From positions 1-64,000 of the forward strand of contig DATGGK010000038.1 in NCBI GenBank assembly GCA_035308565.1: 64,000 nt of DNA, read 5' to 3'. The notes beneath the pieces were generated by a model. It was not told the origin of the DNA. It ran no database searches and saw only the letters and a list, made by a program, of their open reading frames with translations. Shown here in pieces: positions 1 through 8,249 of this stretch. The translations under genes and the position numbers were made by a program. Numbering within the stretch: position 1 is the stretch's first letter; every line of letters begins with the position of its first letter. This DNA comes from JANXLS01 sp035308565 (lineage in GTDB: Bacteria; Planctomycetota; SZUA-567; H5-PLA8).

Positions 1-26
1 CGCGAAGATTCGTGCGATTCGTTGTT

Positions 27-503
27 TCATCGCTTTGGTTGAGGCGAATCCGCATTGCTAATCTGCTTCCAAATGCGCTCGAATTCCGGCGGCACGCGCT
101 GAATCCGCCCCTGCTTGTTCAAGCACACCAACTCAACCGTGCCCGTCACCAGCAGCGTGCGCTCCCCGCCGGCTTCAGCGCGGTGAATGCTGCTTTCAAA
201 CGACACGCGCGATTTGCCCAGATCGACCAGCCGCGTGCGAATCACCAGTTGATCTTCAAACCGCCCGGGCGCATGGTACTTGATCGCCATGCTTACGACA
301 GGCAGCAGAATCCCCGCCGCTTCAAGATCGCGGTACGACAGCCCGCGTTTGCGCAGCCAATGCACGCGCCCATACTCCAGCCACAGCACCGCAGTCGCGT
401 GGTGCGCGTAGCCCATCTGATCGGTTTCGCCATAGCGCACTTCGGTCCACGCTTCGTCGGAACCGTCGTCGGCGGGCGCGGGAATCGTTTCAGCGGAGGA
501 CAT
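27..503 (-). CDS. Acyl-CoA thioesterase, 4HBT/YbgC-like hotdog fold
   Basis: A 158-residue cytoplasmic protein, close to the usual 130-150 of the family. The family hydrolyses acyl-CoA thioesters to free acid and CoA. Near the N-terminus it carries YGETDQMGYAHH (residues 24-35), the hotdog-fold signature in which the Asp (D28) is the expected catalytic residue, followed by WLEYGR, the helix that usually begins with a conserved Glu-x-x-Arg. The C-terminal half reads as the beta sheet of the fold. No signal peptide is visible. The gene is divergent from the FG-GAP gene at 656 and has no operon partner in view, so substrate and pathway cannot be inferred. The first about 20 residues (Ala/Asp/Pro-rich) look like a disordered extension, and the true start could lie slightly further in. 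Confidence 0.88.
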   Translation of the reverse strand: MSSAETIPAPADDGSDEAWTEVRYGETDQMGYAHHATAVLWLEYGRVHWLRKRGLSYRDLEAAGILLPVVSMAIKYHAPGRFEDQLVIRTRLVDLGKSRVSFESSIHRAEAGGERTLLVTGTVELVCLNKQGRIQRVPPEFERIWKQISNADSPQPKR

Positions 504-550
504 AGGCGCGACTATACCGCGAACGCTAAGGAAAAAAAGAGCCGCGCAAT

Positions 551-604
551 GGACCTATAGGGCCTATAAGTCCTTTAGGGCATATTGGGCCCATAAGCCC
601 TATT
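551..604. repeat. Nonanucleotide tandem repeat, six units (locus A)
   Basis: Six consecutive 9-base units of the type GGNCCTATA: GGACCTATA, GGGCCTATA, AGTCCTTTA, GGGCATATT, GGGCCCATA, AGCCCTATT. The unit is itself close to a palindrome. It lies in the divergent intergenic space between the thioesterase and the FG-GAP gene. Read as protein it gives a spurious Gly-Pro-Ile pattern. Sister loci are at 2977-3003 and 7088-7123. Confidence 0.85.
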
Positions 605-644
605 AAAATCGCCCGCGGTGTACTCTCCCCTATGCTCATCCAGA

Positions 645-651
645 AAGGAAG
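645..651 (+). promoter_or_regulatory. Ribosome binding site fixing the start at 656
   Basis: AAGGAAG ends four bases before the ATG at 656, with its GGA core six bases away. It lies between the upstream in-frame ATG (632) and the one at 656, so it supports the downstream start, which also begins directly with a signal peptide. Confidence 0.6.
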
Positions 652-655
652 CACC

Positions 656-1834
656 ATGCGCCACTTTCTTTGTCTCGCCTGTTTCGCAATCCTCTCCGCC
701 TTCGCCGCCGAACCCGATCTCCCCAATTTCGAAGCGCAAACCATCGACGCCAACGTCGGCATCGGCTACGCCACAACCGTGGCCGACATCGACGGCGACG
801 GCAAGCCCGACATTCTCCTCGTCGATAAAAAACAAATCTGCTGGTATCACAACCCCGACTGGAAGAAATACGTGATCTGCGAAAACGTCACCAAGCAGGA
901 CAACGTCTGCATGGCCGTGCGCGACATCGACGGCGACGGCAAAGCCGAAATCGCCATCGGCGCCGAATGGAATCCCGGCGACACCGTCAACAGCGGCAGC
1001 GTCCATTACCTCATCCCGCCCGCCGACCGCACGCAGAAATGGGACGTCGTCACGCTGCCGCACGAGCCGACCGTGCACCGCATGAAATGGGTCAAATACG
1101 CCGACGGAAAATTCCGCCTCGTCGTCGCTCCGCTGCACGGCCGCGGAAACAAAAATGCGCAGGGCGACGGCGTGAAAGTTCTCGCCTACACGGTCCCCGC
1201 CGATCCGCGAAAAGTCGAAGACTGGAAGACCGAAGTCGTGGACGATTCCATGCACATCACCCACAATTTCGACGTGCTCGATTGGGACGGCCAGCCCGGT
1301 GAAGAAATCGTGCTGGCCGGCAAGGAAGGCGTGCTGCTCTGCACGCGCGGCGCGGACGGCTGGGCCAAGAAGAAACTCATCGCGTCGAAGGAGCAGGGGT
1401 TCGACGGCGCGGGCGAAGTGCGCGTCGGAAAACTGCGCGGCGGCGGGCGATTTTTCGCGACCGTCGAACCGTTCCACGGCACCAAAGCCGCGATCTACAC
1501 GGAGCCCGGCGACAAAGAAGAATTCTGGCGCCGCCGCGTCATCGACGAGACGCTCAAGGAAGGCCACGCCGTCGCCTGCGCCGACTTGCTCGGCGCCGGA
1601 TACGATCAGGTCCTCGTCGGCTGGCGCACTCCCAACGCTGCCGGCAAAGTCGGCATCAATATGTATCTCCCGCCCGCGAGTCCCGACGGCGAATGGAAAA
1701 AAGTCGTCGTGGATGACAACACCATGGCCTGCGAAGACCTCGTCGTCGCCGATTTGAATGGCGACGGGCGGCCCGACATCATCGCATCGGGACGCGCGAC
1801 GCATAATTTGGTTGTGTATTGGAATAAAAAATAG
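656..1834 (+). CDS. Secreted FG-GAP/VCBS-repeat protein
   Basis: From the ATG at 656 the product is 392 residues and starts with a signal peptide (MRHFLCLACFAILSAFAAE). It contains calcium-binding-type FG-GAP/VCBS blades: ADIDGDGKPDILLVD near residue 45, RDIDGDGKAEIAIG near residue 85 and ADLNGDGRPDIIASG near the C-terminus, with weaker blades between. Such repeats form seven-bladed beta-propellers used for surface binding. No catalytic domain was recognised. An in-frame ATG at 632 would add eight residues before the signal peptide, so 656 is preferred. The gene converges on the phosphatase/cytochrome gene at 1962-2873, with a palindrome and heptad repeats between them. Exported binding protein of unknown ligand. 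Confidence 0.8.
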   Translation: MRHFLCLACFAILSAFAAEPDLPNFEAQTIDANVGIGYATTVADIDGDGKPDILLVDKKQICWYHNPDWKKYVICENVTKQDNVCMAVRDIDGDGKAEIAIGAEWNPGDTVNSGSVHYLIPPADRTQKWDVVTLPHEPTVHRMKWVKYADGKFRLVVAPLHGRGNKNAQGDGVKVLAYTVPADPRKVEDWKTEVVDDSMHITHNFDVLDWDGQPGEEIVLAGKEGVLLCTRGADGWAKKKLIASKEQGFDGAGEVRVGKLRGGGRFFATVEPFHGTKAAIYTEPGDKEEFWRRRVIDETLKEGHAVACADLLGAGYDQVLVGWRTPNAAGKVGINMYLPPASPDGEWKKVVVDDNTMACEDLVVADLNGDGRPDIIASGRATHNLVVYWNKK

Positions 1835-1849
1835 ACTCGCGCACAACTC

Positions 1850-1895
1850 CCCTCTCCCTCCGGGAGAGGGCCGACGGGCGCGGCCGTTTGCGCCC
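1850..1895. terminator. Palindrome pair between convergent genes; candidate bidirectional terminator
   Basis: CCCTCTCCC-TCC-GGGAGAGGG (1850-1870) is a perfect 9-bp stem. It is followed by GGGCGC (1876-1881) pairing with GCGCCC (1890-1895). It lies 16 bases after the stop of the FG-GAP gene and before the convergent gene end at 1962. A related sequence is at 26797-26818. No clear U-tract follows, so termination is inference. Confidence 0.5.
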
Positions 1896-1930
1896 GCGGG
1901 GTGAGGGGAAACGCACGCGACCTCCTCCAC

Positions 1931-1965
1931 ATTCAACATTCAACATTCCACATTCCTCATTCTAC
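1931..1965. repeat. Heptanucleotide tandem repeat (ATTCAAC type), five units
   Basis: ATTCAAC, ATTCAAC, ATTCCAC, ATTCCTC, ATTCTAC in strict 7-base register. The last unit supplies the stop codon (CTA on +, TAG on -) of the gene at 1962-2873. It belongs to the heptad family seen at 15196, 16137, 29558, 41011, 47791, 58826 and 63946. Confidence 0.85.
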
Positions 1966-2873
1966 GGCTTCTTATTCCGATAAACCTTGTGGCACGCGTT
2001 GCAATCGTTCCGCAGCGTCGTAAACGCCGCGTCAATTTCTTTCGCCGCCACCTTCCCGTCCTTCTTCGCCGCATTCAACTTCTCCTCCAACTTCCCCGCA
2101 TTCTCCGCCGCGCCCTTCAGCCATTTCTGAAAATCGTCCGGCCGCGTTTTGAATTCCTCCGTCCGCGTCAATTCAAAAAACAATTCGCGCAGCTTCAACG
2201 CCTCGTGCGCCGGCTCCAAATCCGGATGATCCTTTGGCGTCTTCCATCCCGCCTTCTGACACTCCGCAATCTGCTCCGCCGTCTGATCCACATGCACCAT
2301 CGCCTCCGCCAATGGTGGAATCGGCGAAATTTCGCGATATTCGACTTTCACCTTAGCCAATTCCCCCACCGGCATCGCCTTCGCATTCCGCGCCGACGCC
2401 CACAGCCCCAGATAATTCTCGCCCGTCCCCAATACTTTCATCGCCGCCACCGCCTCATTGTTGCTCAACAGCCCCGCCACGACGCACGCCGTTGCCGCCG
2501 CCGCCGGGCCGCGGTGTTTTCCGTGATGGCAATGCACATAAATCGGACCGTCCAGTTCCGTGATCGCCTTGGCAATCTCCGCGCTGCGCTCCGGCGGAAC
2601 GCCGTCGTACCCAATCGGCAGGTGCACATACCGCAGCCCAAATTTGCGTGCGGTTTCCACATCCGGTTTCGCCCCGTCCACGGTGATAATGGTCTTCACG
2701 CCAAGTTCTTTGAGCGCCTGAAACGCCGCCTCTCCCGAAGGTTCCGCGCCCGTGATGACTTTTTCAGTCAGGCGGTGAGCATTGTCGAGTCGAGCGTCGG
2801 TAATCGGCACCGCTTCGGCGGCGTTTAATGAAGCGACAAGAAAGAGCAAGGCAAATCTGGCGGCGTAACTCAT
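1962..2873 (-). CDS. Tyrosine/dual-specificity phosphatase-like domain fused to a C-terminal c-type haem domain
   Basis: From the start at 2873 the protein is 303 residues with a signal peptide (MSYAARFALLFLVASLNAAEA), so it acts outside the cytoplasm. Residues about 25-165 resemble a small cysteine phosphatase: YVHCHHGKHRGPAAA carries the CX5R loop with C115 and R121, and Asp residues upstream could act as general acid. Residues about 180-303 are helical and end with NDCNACHKVYR, a single CxxCH haem site (C291, C294, H295) nine residues from the C-terminus, as in class II cytochromes c'. A longer in-frame ORF extends to 3266, but it runs through the divergent intergenic region and nonamer repeats. 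The start at 2873, followed at once by the signal peptide, is therefore chosen. A redox-linked periplasmic phosphatase is inference; the domain could also be a non-catalytic binder. Confidence 0.82.
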   Translation of the reverse strand: MSYAARFALLFLVASLNAAEAVPITDARLDNAHRLTEKVITGAEPSGEAAFQALKELGVKTIITVDGAKPDVETARKFGLRYVHLPIGYDGVPPERSAEIAKAITELDGPIYVHCHHGKHRGPAAAATACVVAGLLSNNEAVAAMKVLGTGENYLGLWASARNAKAMPVGELAKVKVEYREISPIPPLAEAMVHVDQTAEQIAECQKAGWKTPKDHPDLEPAHEALKLRELFFELTRTEEFKTRPDDFQKWLKGAAENAGKLEEKLNAAKKDGKVAAKEIDAAFTTLRNDCNACHKVYRNKKP

Positions 2874-2976
2874 CGTGACATTCTCAACGGCAAACGGTAC
2901 GCAAGGTAACAGAATAGTCGGCAGATTGCGGTAAGCAAGGCGCGGCGGTGCTATCACAATATTGGTCGAATGGCAT

Positions 2977-3003
2977 GGGCCAATAGGACCTATATGTCCT
3001 ATA
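2977..3003. repeat. Nonanucleotide tandem repeat, three units (locus B)
   Basis: GGGCCAATA, GGACCTATA, TGTCCTATA, in the same register and consensus as locus A. It lies in the divergent intergenic region between the phosphatase/cytochrome gene (start 2873) and the Ig-repeat gene (start 3082). Confidence 0.8.
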
Positions 3004-3081
3004 CAACCGCGCGCGGTGCGATTATCGTTGGTGCGCCCAAAAAAAAAGAGGAGCGAAGCGAACTTGCACGGCTTAAGAACA

Positions 3082-6000
3082 ATGGCGTGGATAGTTGCCG
3101 CGGCTATTTTGTCGCGCGGCGCGCTGGCGTTGGATGCCGCTCCGCGCGGCAGTCCGCCCCCGGCAAACACGATAACGATCGCCAACTTCTCTTTTTCGCC
3201 GAGCACGCTCACGGTCAATGCGGGCGACACCGTCACATGGACTAACAACGACGCGCTCCCGCACACGGTTACATCCGATCTTCCGCCCGCGGATCCGAAT
3301 TATTTCGATTTGGGTTCCATCGCCGCCAACTCTTCGAAAACGCACTTTTTTGCTAGCGGCAACACCTACATGTACCACTCCGCCGATATCGCCACGCACG
3401 GCAAGGTCATCGTCAATCAAGCCGCACACATCAACGGTCCATTTACGGCGAATTTGAAAGTCAACGATCCCTTCGCTTACTCGCTTACAGCCACGGGCTA
3501 TCCCGTGCCCGCGCTCTCGTTTGGAACGCTGCCAACCGGCATCACCTCCAATGGCAACGCAGCAACACTCAGCGGCTCGTTCGCCTTGCCGGGAACCTAC
3601 CCAATTAACCTTCAGGCATCAAACACTCCAGGCACGGATAACGAACAACTCATCGTGACCGTCACCGGCGTCGCGCCCGTGATCACCAGCCCGCTGACCG
3701 CCGTCGCCATCGTCGGACAACCGTTCAGCTATACGCTCTCCGCCACCGGCCTCGAAGCGCCGACTTTGACGTTTAGTAATCTTCCGCCGGAATTGACCGC
3801 CGATAACACTTCCGCGACAATCAGCGGCACGTTCACGAGCGCTGAAACCGTCACCGTCGGACTAAGCGCCACGAATACCACTGGCGCCGACAACCAAACG
3901 CTGACGATCACCGTCGCCATTCCGCCGCATATTACCAGCCCGCTGACGGCCACCGCGATTGCGGGAATTCCGTGGAGCTACACGCTGGCCGCAAGTGGCG
4001 ATCCGGCGCCCGACCTGACGTTCAGCGAAATTCAGACGTACTTCCAGATCAATGGCCCGACCCTGAGCGGCACTTATGACGGTCCGGCGATCGTGCGGAC
4101 GACTTTGCACGCAACCAACGTGGGCGGAACCGATACGCAGGTCTTGATCGTCACCGTGGCTGGCGTCGCCCCCGCAATCAACTCGCCGCTCAACGCCAAC
4201 GCCGCGCTTAATGTTCCGTTCAGCTACACCGCCACCGCCTCCGGCCTGCCCAGTCCCATCATTTCGTTCTCGAATCTTCCGCCCGAACTGAGCGCCAACG
4301 GTCCGACAATCTCCGGCACGTTTGCTAATCCCGGACCGGTCACGCTGCATATCCACGCCGCAAACGGCCAGACTCCCGACGACAACGAAACGCTCACCAT
4401 CAATGTCCAGCCAACCGCGCCAAGCATCACCAGCCCGCTCACCGCGGCCACGAACATCGGAGACCTTTTTAGGTACACGCTGACAGCCGCCGGCGGTCCG
4501 CCGCCCACCGTTTCGTTTGTCGCCAACACCATTCCGCCGGGGTTTCAGATTTCACCCGACGGTACGACGATCATCGGGCGTTTCGGCTCCGCGGGCACAG
4601 TGAACATTGGTCTGCACGCAACCAACGGCGTTTCGCCCGACGCCGATCAAACGCTCGTCGTCACGGTCTCGAATATTCCCGCCGCGATCACCAGCCCGCT
4701 CACCGCCAACGCCGTCGCCGATTCACAAACGGTATTCAGCTACACGTTAACCGCCAGCGGCGTGCCCGCGCCGCAATTATCGATTGATGGACAACTCCCA
4801 ACCGGCTTTTCCGTTTCCACGGACGGTTCGACGCTCACGGGAACCTTCACCAGCGCCGGCACCTATCAATTTGGTGTCCATGCGACGAATCCAGGTCATA
4901 CCGACGACGAAACGCTCGTCGTCATCGCCACTGCAAGCGCTCCAAACACCGCGCCGCAGATCACCAGCGTGCTGACGGCGAATTCGAAAGTAAACGATCC
5001 CTTCGTTTACTCGCTCACAGCCACGGGCAATCCCGTGCCCGCGCTCTCGTATGGAATCATGCTCCCAGCAGGCATCACTTCCCACGTCACCTCCAACGGC
5101 AATGCCGCGGCCCTTGGCGGCTCGTTTAGGGCGCCGGGACAATTTGCGATCGACCTTTATGCGACAAACACTGTGGCGACGGACCATCGACAACTCGTCG
5201 TCACAGTGGCCGGCGTTGCGCCGGTCATTACCAGCCCAAGAATAGTGAACACAGCCGTCGGCCAGCAATTCAGCTACACGGTTACAGCGACGGGAATCCC
5301 CGCGCCAACCTTTCAAATCTTCAGCCCTCCACCACTCTTAACGCAGAATGGAGCCACGCTCAGCGGCTCGCTTTCCTATCCGGGTCCGGCGCAAATACGG
5401 ATATTCGCCGACAACGCGTACGGCCGCGACGACCAGACGATTACGATCAACGTCGCCGGCTCTGCCTCGCGCATCACCAGCAGCCTGACTGCGCAAGCCA
5501 ACGTCGGCACTCCATTTTCGTACACGCTCACCGCATCCGGAATCCCCGTGCCGGGGGTGTCGTTCACGAACGTGCCCGCGGGTTTTCAGCTTTCACCGGA
5601 CGGCGCGACGATCAACGGCACATTTAGCGCAACGGGCCCGGTTTCGATTGGACTTCAGGCCACAAATGGCCAGGGCGATGACGACCAAACGCTGGTCGTC
5701 AACGTCGATCCGCCCCTGGCCGCGCCGCAAATCTCCAGCGCGCTCACCGCCTCGGTCGTAGCCGGACAGCGCTTCCAATACACGTTGGCCGCCACCGGCG
5801 TCCCCAATCCGGCGCTTTCGTTTACGAATATCCCAAGCGGTTTTCAGTTGCTCGGCTCAACGCTCAGCGGCACCTTCCAATCTCCCGGCCAATTCTCGAT
5901 CGGCCTGCACGCCACAAATTCGCAAGGCAACGACGACGAAATGCTCGTCGTCACCGTCGCAGGCGTCGCGCCGCAAATCACCAGCGCGCTGACCGCCAAC

Positions 6001-7065
6001 GCGACGCTCAACACGCTCTTCGTCTACAGTCTCGTCGCGACCGGCATTCCCAATCCGCATTTGAGCTTCACCAATGTGCCATCTGCGCTGCACGATCTGG
6101 GCGGCGGAACTTTGGTGGGAAGTTTCACCACAGGCGGCACCTATTCGGTCGGCATTCACGCGTCGAACTCCGCCGGCGCCGACGACAAAACGCTCACCAT
6201 CACCGTCGCCGGCATCGCGCCCAAAATCACCAGTTCGCTCAGCGCCAGCGCCGTGGTCGGAACGCCGTTCACCTATACGCTCGCCGCCACCGGCAATCCG
6301 AATCCGACGCTCGCCTTCGTCAACGTGCCGGACATTTTGCAAATCAACGGCGCGACGATCAGCGGCACGTTCACCGGCGCGGGCCAAATCTTCGTCGGGC
6401 TGCTGGCGACGAATTCCGCGGGCGCCGACAGCCAGACGCTGACGATCACCGTCAGCAACATTCCCGCAAAAATCACCAGCTCACTTACCGCGAGCGCCAT
6501 CGCCGGCGCGGATTTCCTATACGCAGTCACCGCGTCGGGCGCCGCGCCGATCAATTTCTCAGCCAGCGGCATGCCGTCGGGAATCTCGTTCGTCGGCAGT
6601 ACTCTCGTCGGCGCATTCACCGACGCCGGCACCTACACGATTGCGCTCACCGCCTCGAATTCAGGCGGATCTGACACGCAGAATCTGGTCGTGACCGTGA
6701 TGCCCAATACCGAAGGCGTCAGCGGCCAGTGGAGCGGGACGATCAAAGGCAAATCCTTCGACTTAACCGGCGCGGGAGCGATCAGCGCCAAGGACAACCG
6801 CCCGATTTCCGTAATTTTCTTCCAGCGCGGCCGCGTGCTGACCACGCGCGTGACGCTCTCAGGAACCGGTACCGCGAAATCGTATCTGCTCAGCGGCAAA
6901 GTCGGCGCAAATAATTTGTGGAGTTCCGGCTTTGACGCCGTCGGCGTCGAAGCCATGACCCTGTCCGCTCAATTGGCCGCGAACGGAAAATCGATCAAAG
7001 GCATCGGCATCCTCTACAGCAAAACTGGCACTGAAGAGATGACGTTCACTTTGACAAAGAAATGA
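3082..7065 (+). CDS. Secreted cupredoxin-like plus 13-fold Ig-like repeat protein
   Basis: From the ATG at 3082 the product is 1,327 residues with an N-terminal signal peptide (MAWIVAAAILSRGALALDA). Residues about 30-112 form a plastocyanin-like domain (FSFSPSTLTVNAGDTVTW, with H61). The C-terminal copper loop reads YHSADIATHGK where the neighbour at 7143 has YHCSIHPFMKG, so the Cys and His ligands are missing. Then follow about 13 Ig-like repeats of roughly 80-90 residues, each opening with a variant of ITSPLTAxAxVGxPFSYTL and closing with a variant of ATNxxGxDDQTLxITV. They resemble He_PIG-type bacterial Ig domains. The last about 115 residues (from SGQWSGTIKGKSF) are a separate beta domain shared with the next gene. 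The upstream in-frame start at 2962 runs through nonamer repeats and is rejected. Probable surface or matrix protein. Confidence 0.85.
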   Translation: MAWIVAAAILSRGALALDAAPRGSPPPANTITIANFSFSPSTLTVNAGDTVTWTNNDALPHTVTSDLPPADPNYFDLGSIAANSSKTHFFASGNTYMYHSADIATHGKVIVNQAAHINGPFTANLKVNDPFAYSLTATGYPVPALSFGTLPTGITSNGNAATLSGSFALPGTYPINLQASNTPGTDNEQLIVTVTGVAPVITSPLTAVAIVGQPFSYTLSATGLEAPTLTFSNLPPELTADNTSATISGTFTSAETVTVGLSATNTTGADNQTLTITVAIPPHITSPLTATAIAGIPWSYTLAASGDPAPDLTFSEIQTYFQINGPTLSGTYDGPAIVRTTLHATNVGGTDTQVLIVTVAGVAPAINSPLNANAALNVPFSYTATASGLPSPIISFSNLPPELSANGPTISGTFANPGPVTLHIHAANGQTPDDNETLTINVQPTAPSITSPLTAATNIGDLFRYTLTAAGGPPPTVSFVANTIPPGFQISPDGTTIIGRFGSAGTVNIGLHATNGVSPDADQTLVVTVSNIPAAITSPLTANAVADSQTVFSYTLTASGVPAPQLSIDGQLPTGFSVSTDGSTLTGTFTSAGTYQFGVHATNPGHTDDETLVVIATASAPNTAPQITSVLTANSKVNDPFVYSLTATGNPVPALSYGIMLPAGITSHVTSNGNAAALGGSFRAPGQFAIDLYATNTVATDHRQLVVTVAGVAPVITSPRIVNTAVGQQFSYTVTATGIPAPTFQIFSPPPLLTQNGATLSGSLSYPGPAQIRIFADNAYGRDDQTITINVAGSASRITSSLTAQANVGTPFSYTLTASGIPVPGVSFTNVPAGFQLSPDGATINGTFSATGPVSIGLQATNGQGDDDQTLVVNVDPPLAAPQISSALTASVVAGQRFQYTLAATGVPNPALSFTNIPSGFQLLGSTLSGTFQSPGQFSIGLHATNSQGNDDEMLVVTVAGVAPQITSALTANATLNTLFVYSLVATGIPNPHLSFTNVPSALHDLGGGTLVGSFTTGGTYSVGIHASNSAGADDKTLTITVAGIAPKITSSLSASAVVGTPFTYTLAATGNPNPTLAFVNVPDILQINGATISGTFTGAGQIFVGLLATNSAGADSQTLTITVSNIPAKITSSLTASAIAGADFLYAVTASGAAPINFSASGMPSGISFVGSTLVGAFTDAGTYTIALTASNSGGSDTQNLVVTVMPNTEGVSGQWSGTIKGKSFDLTGAGAISAKDNRPISVIFFQRGRVLTTRVTLSGTGTAKSYLLSGKVGANNLWSSGFDAVGVEAMTLSAQLAANGKSIKGIGILYSKTGTEEMTFTLTKK

Positions 7066-7087
7066 GAACCTGAGCCGTAAGAAAATT

Positions 7088-7123
7088 GGCCCTATAGGGC
7101 TTATAGGGCCCATATGGCCTATC
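7088..7123. repeat. Nonanucleotide tandem repeat, four units (locus C)
   Basis: GGCCCTATA, GGGCTTATA, GGGCCCATA, TGGCCTATC, in the same 9-base register as loci A and B. It fills most of the 77-base gap between the two cupredoxin/Ig genes. Confidence 0.82.
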
Positions 7124-7142
7124 GCCTATGGAAATTGGACGA

Positions 7143-8111
7143 ATGACACGACTGCTTTTCTTCTCCCTCCTCTGCGCCCTCTGCGCCGGCCCCATCTGCC
7201 TCGCGCAAGACTCCCCCGTCTGCAATTGCAAACCCCTTACCGTCACCGTTCGCACCGCCGCCGCGCGCGCCACGGACACAGTGCCGATCCAGAATTTCGC
7301 GTTCACCAACGATCCAATCACCATCAACGTCGGCGACACCGTCACCTGGACCAACAACGATTCCGTCACGCACGAACCCGTCAGCGACACCGGCGCCTTC
7401 GACACCGGCCCCATCGCGCCAGGCCAATCCGCCTCGTTCACCTTCACCAGCGCCGGCACGTATTCCTACCATTGCAGCATCCATCCATTCATGAAAGGCA
7501 CTGTCATCGTCGCCGCGCCGGCGCCGCCGACGCTGAGAAATTTGACGGCCACCGCGAAAATCAACACGCCCTTCACTTACACGATCGCCGCAACAGGCGC
7601 CGCGCCCATCGCGTACAATGCTGTCGTTCCCGCGGGCCTCACGTTGAACGGCGCGGTAATCAGCGGCCAATTCACGACCGCCGGAACCGTGACCATTCCC
7701 TTGACTGCGGCGAATTCGCTCGGATCCGATGCACAAAATCTCGTGGTGACTGTCGTCGCGTCCAATTCCAACGACCTGTCCGGCACGTGGACCGGCAAAT
7801 TGAAATCGAAACACTTCTCGCAAATTGGCGCCACCTTAAAATCCGAAAACGACACGGTTTCGTTGACGCTCATGCAAGCCGGCGGCTCATTGAGCGGCAC
7901 GCTGATCGTGACCGGCTTGAGCGGCGCCGCAAGCTACGCCGTCAGCGGCGAAACCGGCCACACCAACCTGTGGCTCTCCGGAAATTCGACCACCAAAGCG
8001 CTGGTGACATCGGTGCATTTGAACAAGTCCAACAACACCATGACGGGCATCGGAATCGTCACCAATCCCGATGGTGATGAAGAGATCGCCATGAGTTTGA
8101 AGAAGCAGTAG
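7143..8111 (+). CDS. Secreted plastocyanin-like protein with one Ig-like domain and shared C-terminal domain
   Basis: From the ATG at 7143 the product is 322 residues with a signal peptide (MTRLLFFSLLCALCAGPICLA). An ATG at 7128 adds five residues and overlaps the nonamer repeat, so the later start is preferred. Residues about 45-125 are a type I copper (plastocyanin-like) domain with an intact ligand set: H77, then C111, H114 and M117 in YHCSIHPFMKG. One Ig-like repeat follows, then a C-terminal beta domain (from SGTWTGKLKSKHF) matching the end of the preceding gene. The pair looks like a duplication in which this copy kept the copper site and few Ig repeats while the other lost the site and expanded. 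A role in extracellular electron transfer or copper binding is inference. Confidence 0.85.
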   Translation: MTRLLFFSLLCALCAGPICLAQDSPVCNCKPLTVTVRTAAARATDTVPIQNFAFTNDPITINVGDTVTWTNNDSVTHEPVSDTGAFDTGPIAPGQSASFTFTSAGTYSYHCSIHPFMKGTVIVAAPAPPTLRNLTATAKINTPFTYTIAATGAAPIAYNAVVPAGLTLNGAVISGQFTTAGTVTIPLTAANSLGSDAQNLVVTVVASNSNDLSGTWTGKLKSKHFSQIGATLKSENDTVSLTLMQAGGSLSGTLIVTGLSGAASYAVSGETGHTNLWLSGNSTTKALVTSVHLNKSNNTMTGIGIVTNPDGDEEIAMSLKKQ

Positions 8112-8249
8112 CCGCGTAAACGAGGACGCCAATGAACTCGAACAGATCTTGAGTTGCGGCACTTGGCAAACGCCGGCAAAACTTCAAAATAAGTCAGAAT
8201 GTCATCCGGAAACGAAAACATCAGCCCGCGCGCGGCTGAATGGAGGAAC

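Noticed and set aside
526..762. A 78-residue minus-strand ORF ending in a Gly-Pro-Ile rich stretch
   Set aside because: The Gly-Pro-Ile run is the nonamer repeat read as protein, as also happens at loci B and C; no gene is implied.
1931..1965. Heptad arrays considered as CRISPR repeats or phase-variable tracts
   Set aside because: Units are seven bases with no spacers and no cas genes are present. Being at gene ends, most could not switch a frame.
2874..3266. A 131-residue N-terminal extension of the phosphatase/cytochrome ORF
   Set aside because: It crosses the divergent intergenic region and the nonamer repeats and overlaps the next gene; the signal peptide begins at 2873.
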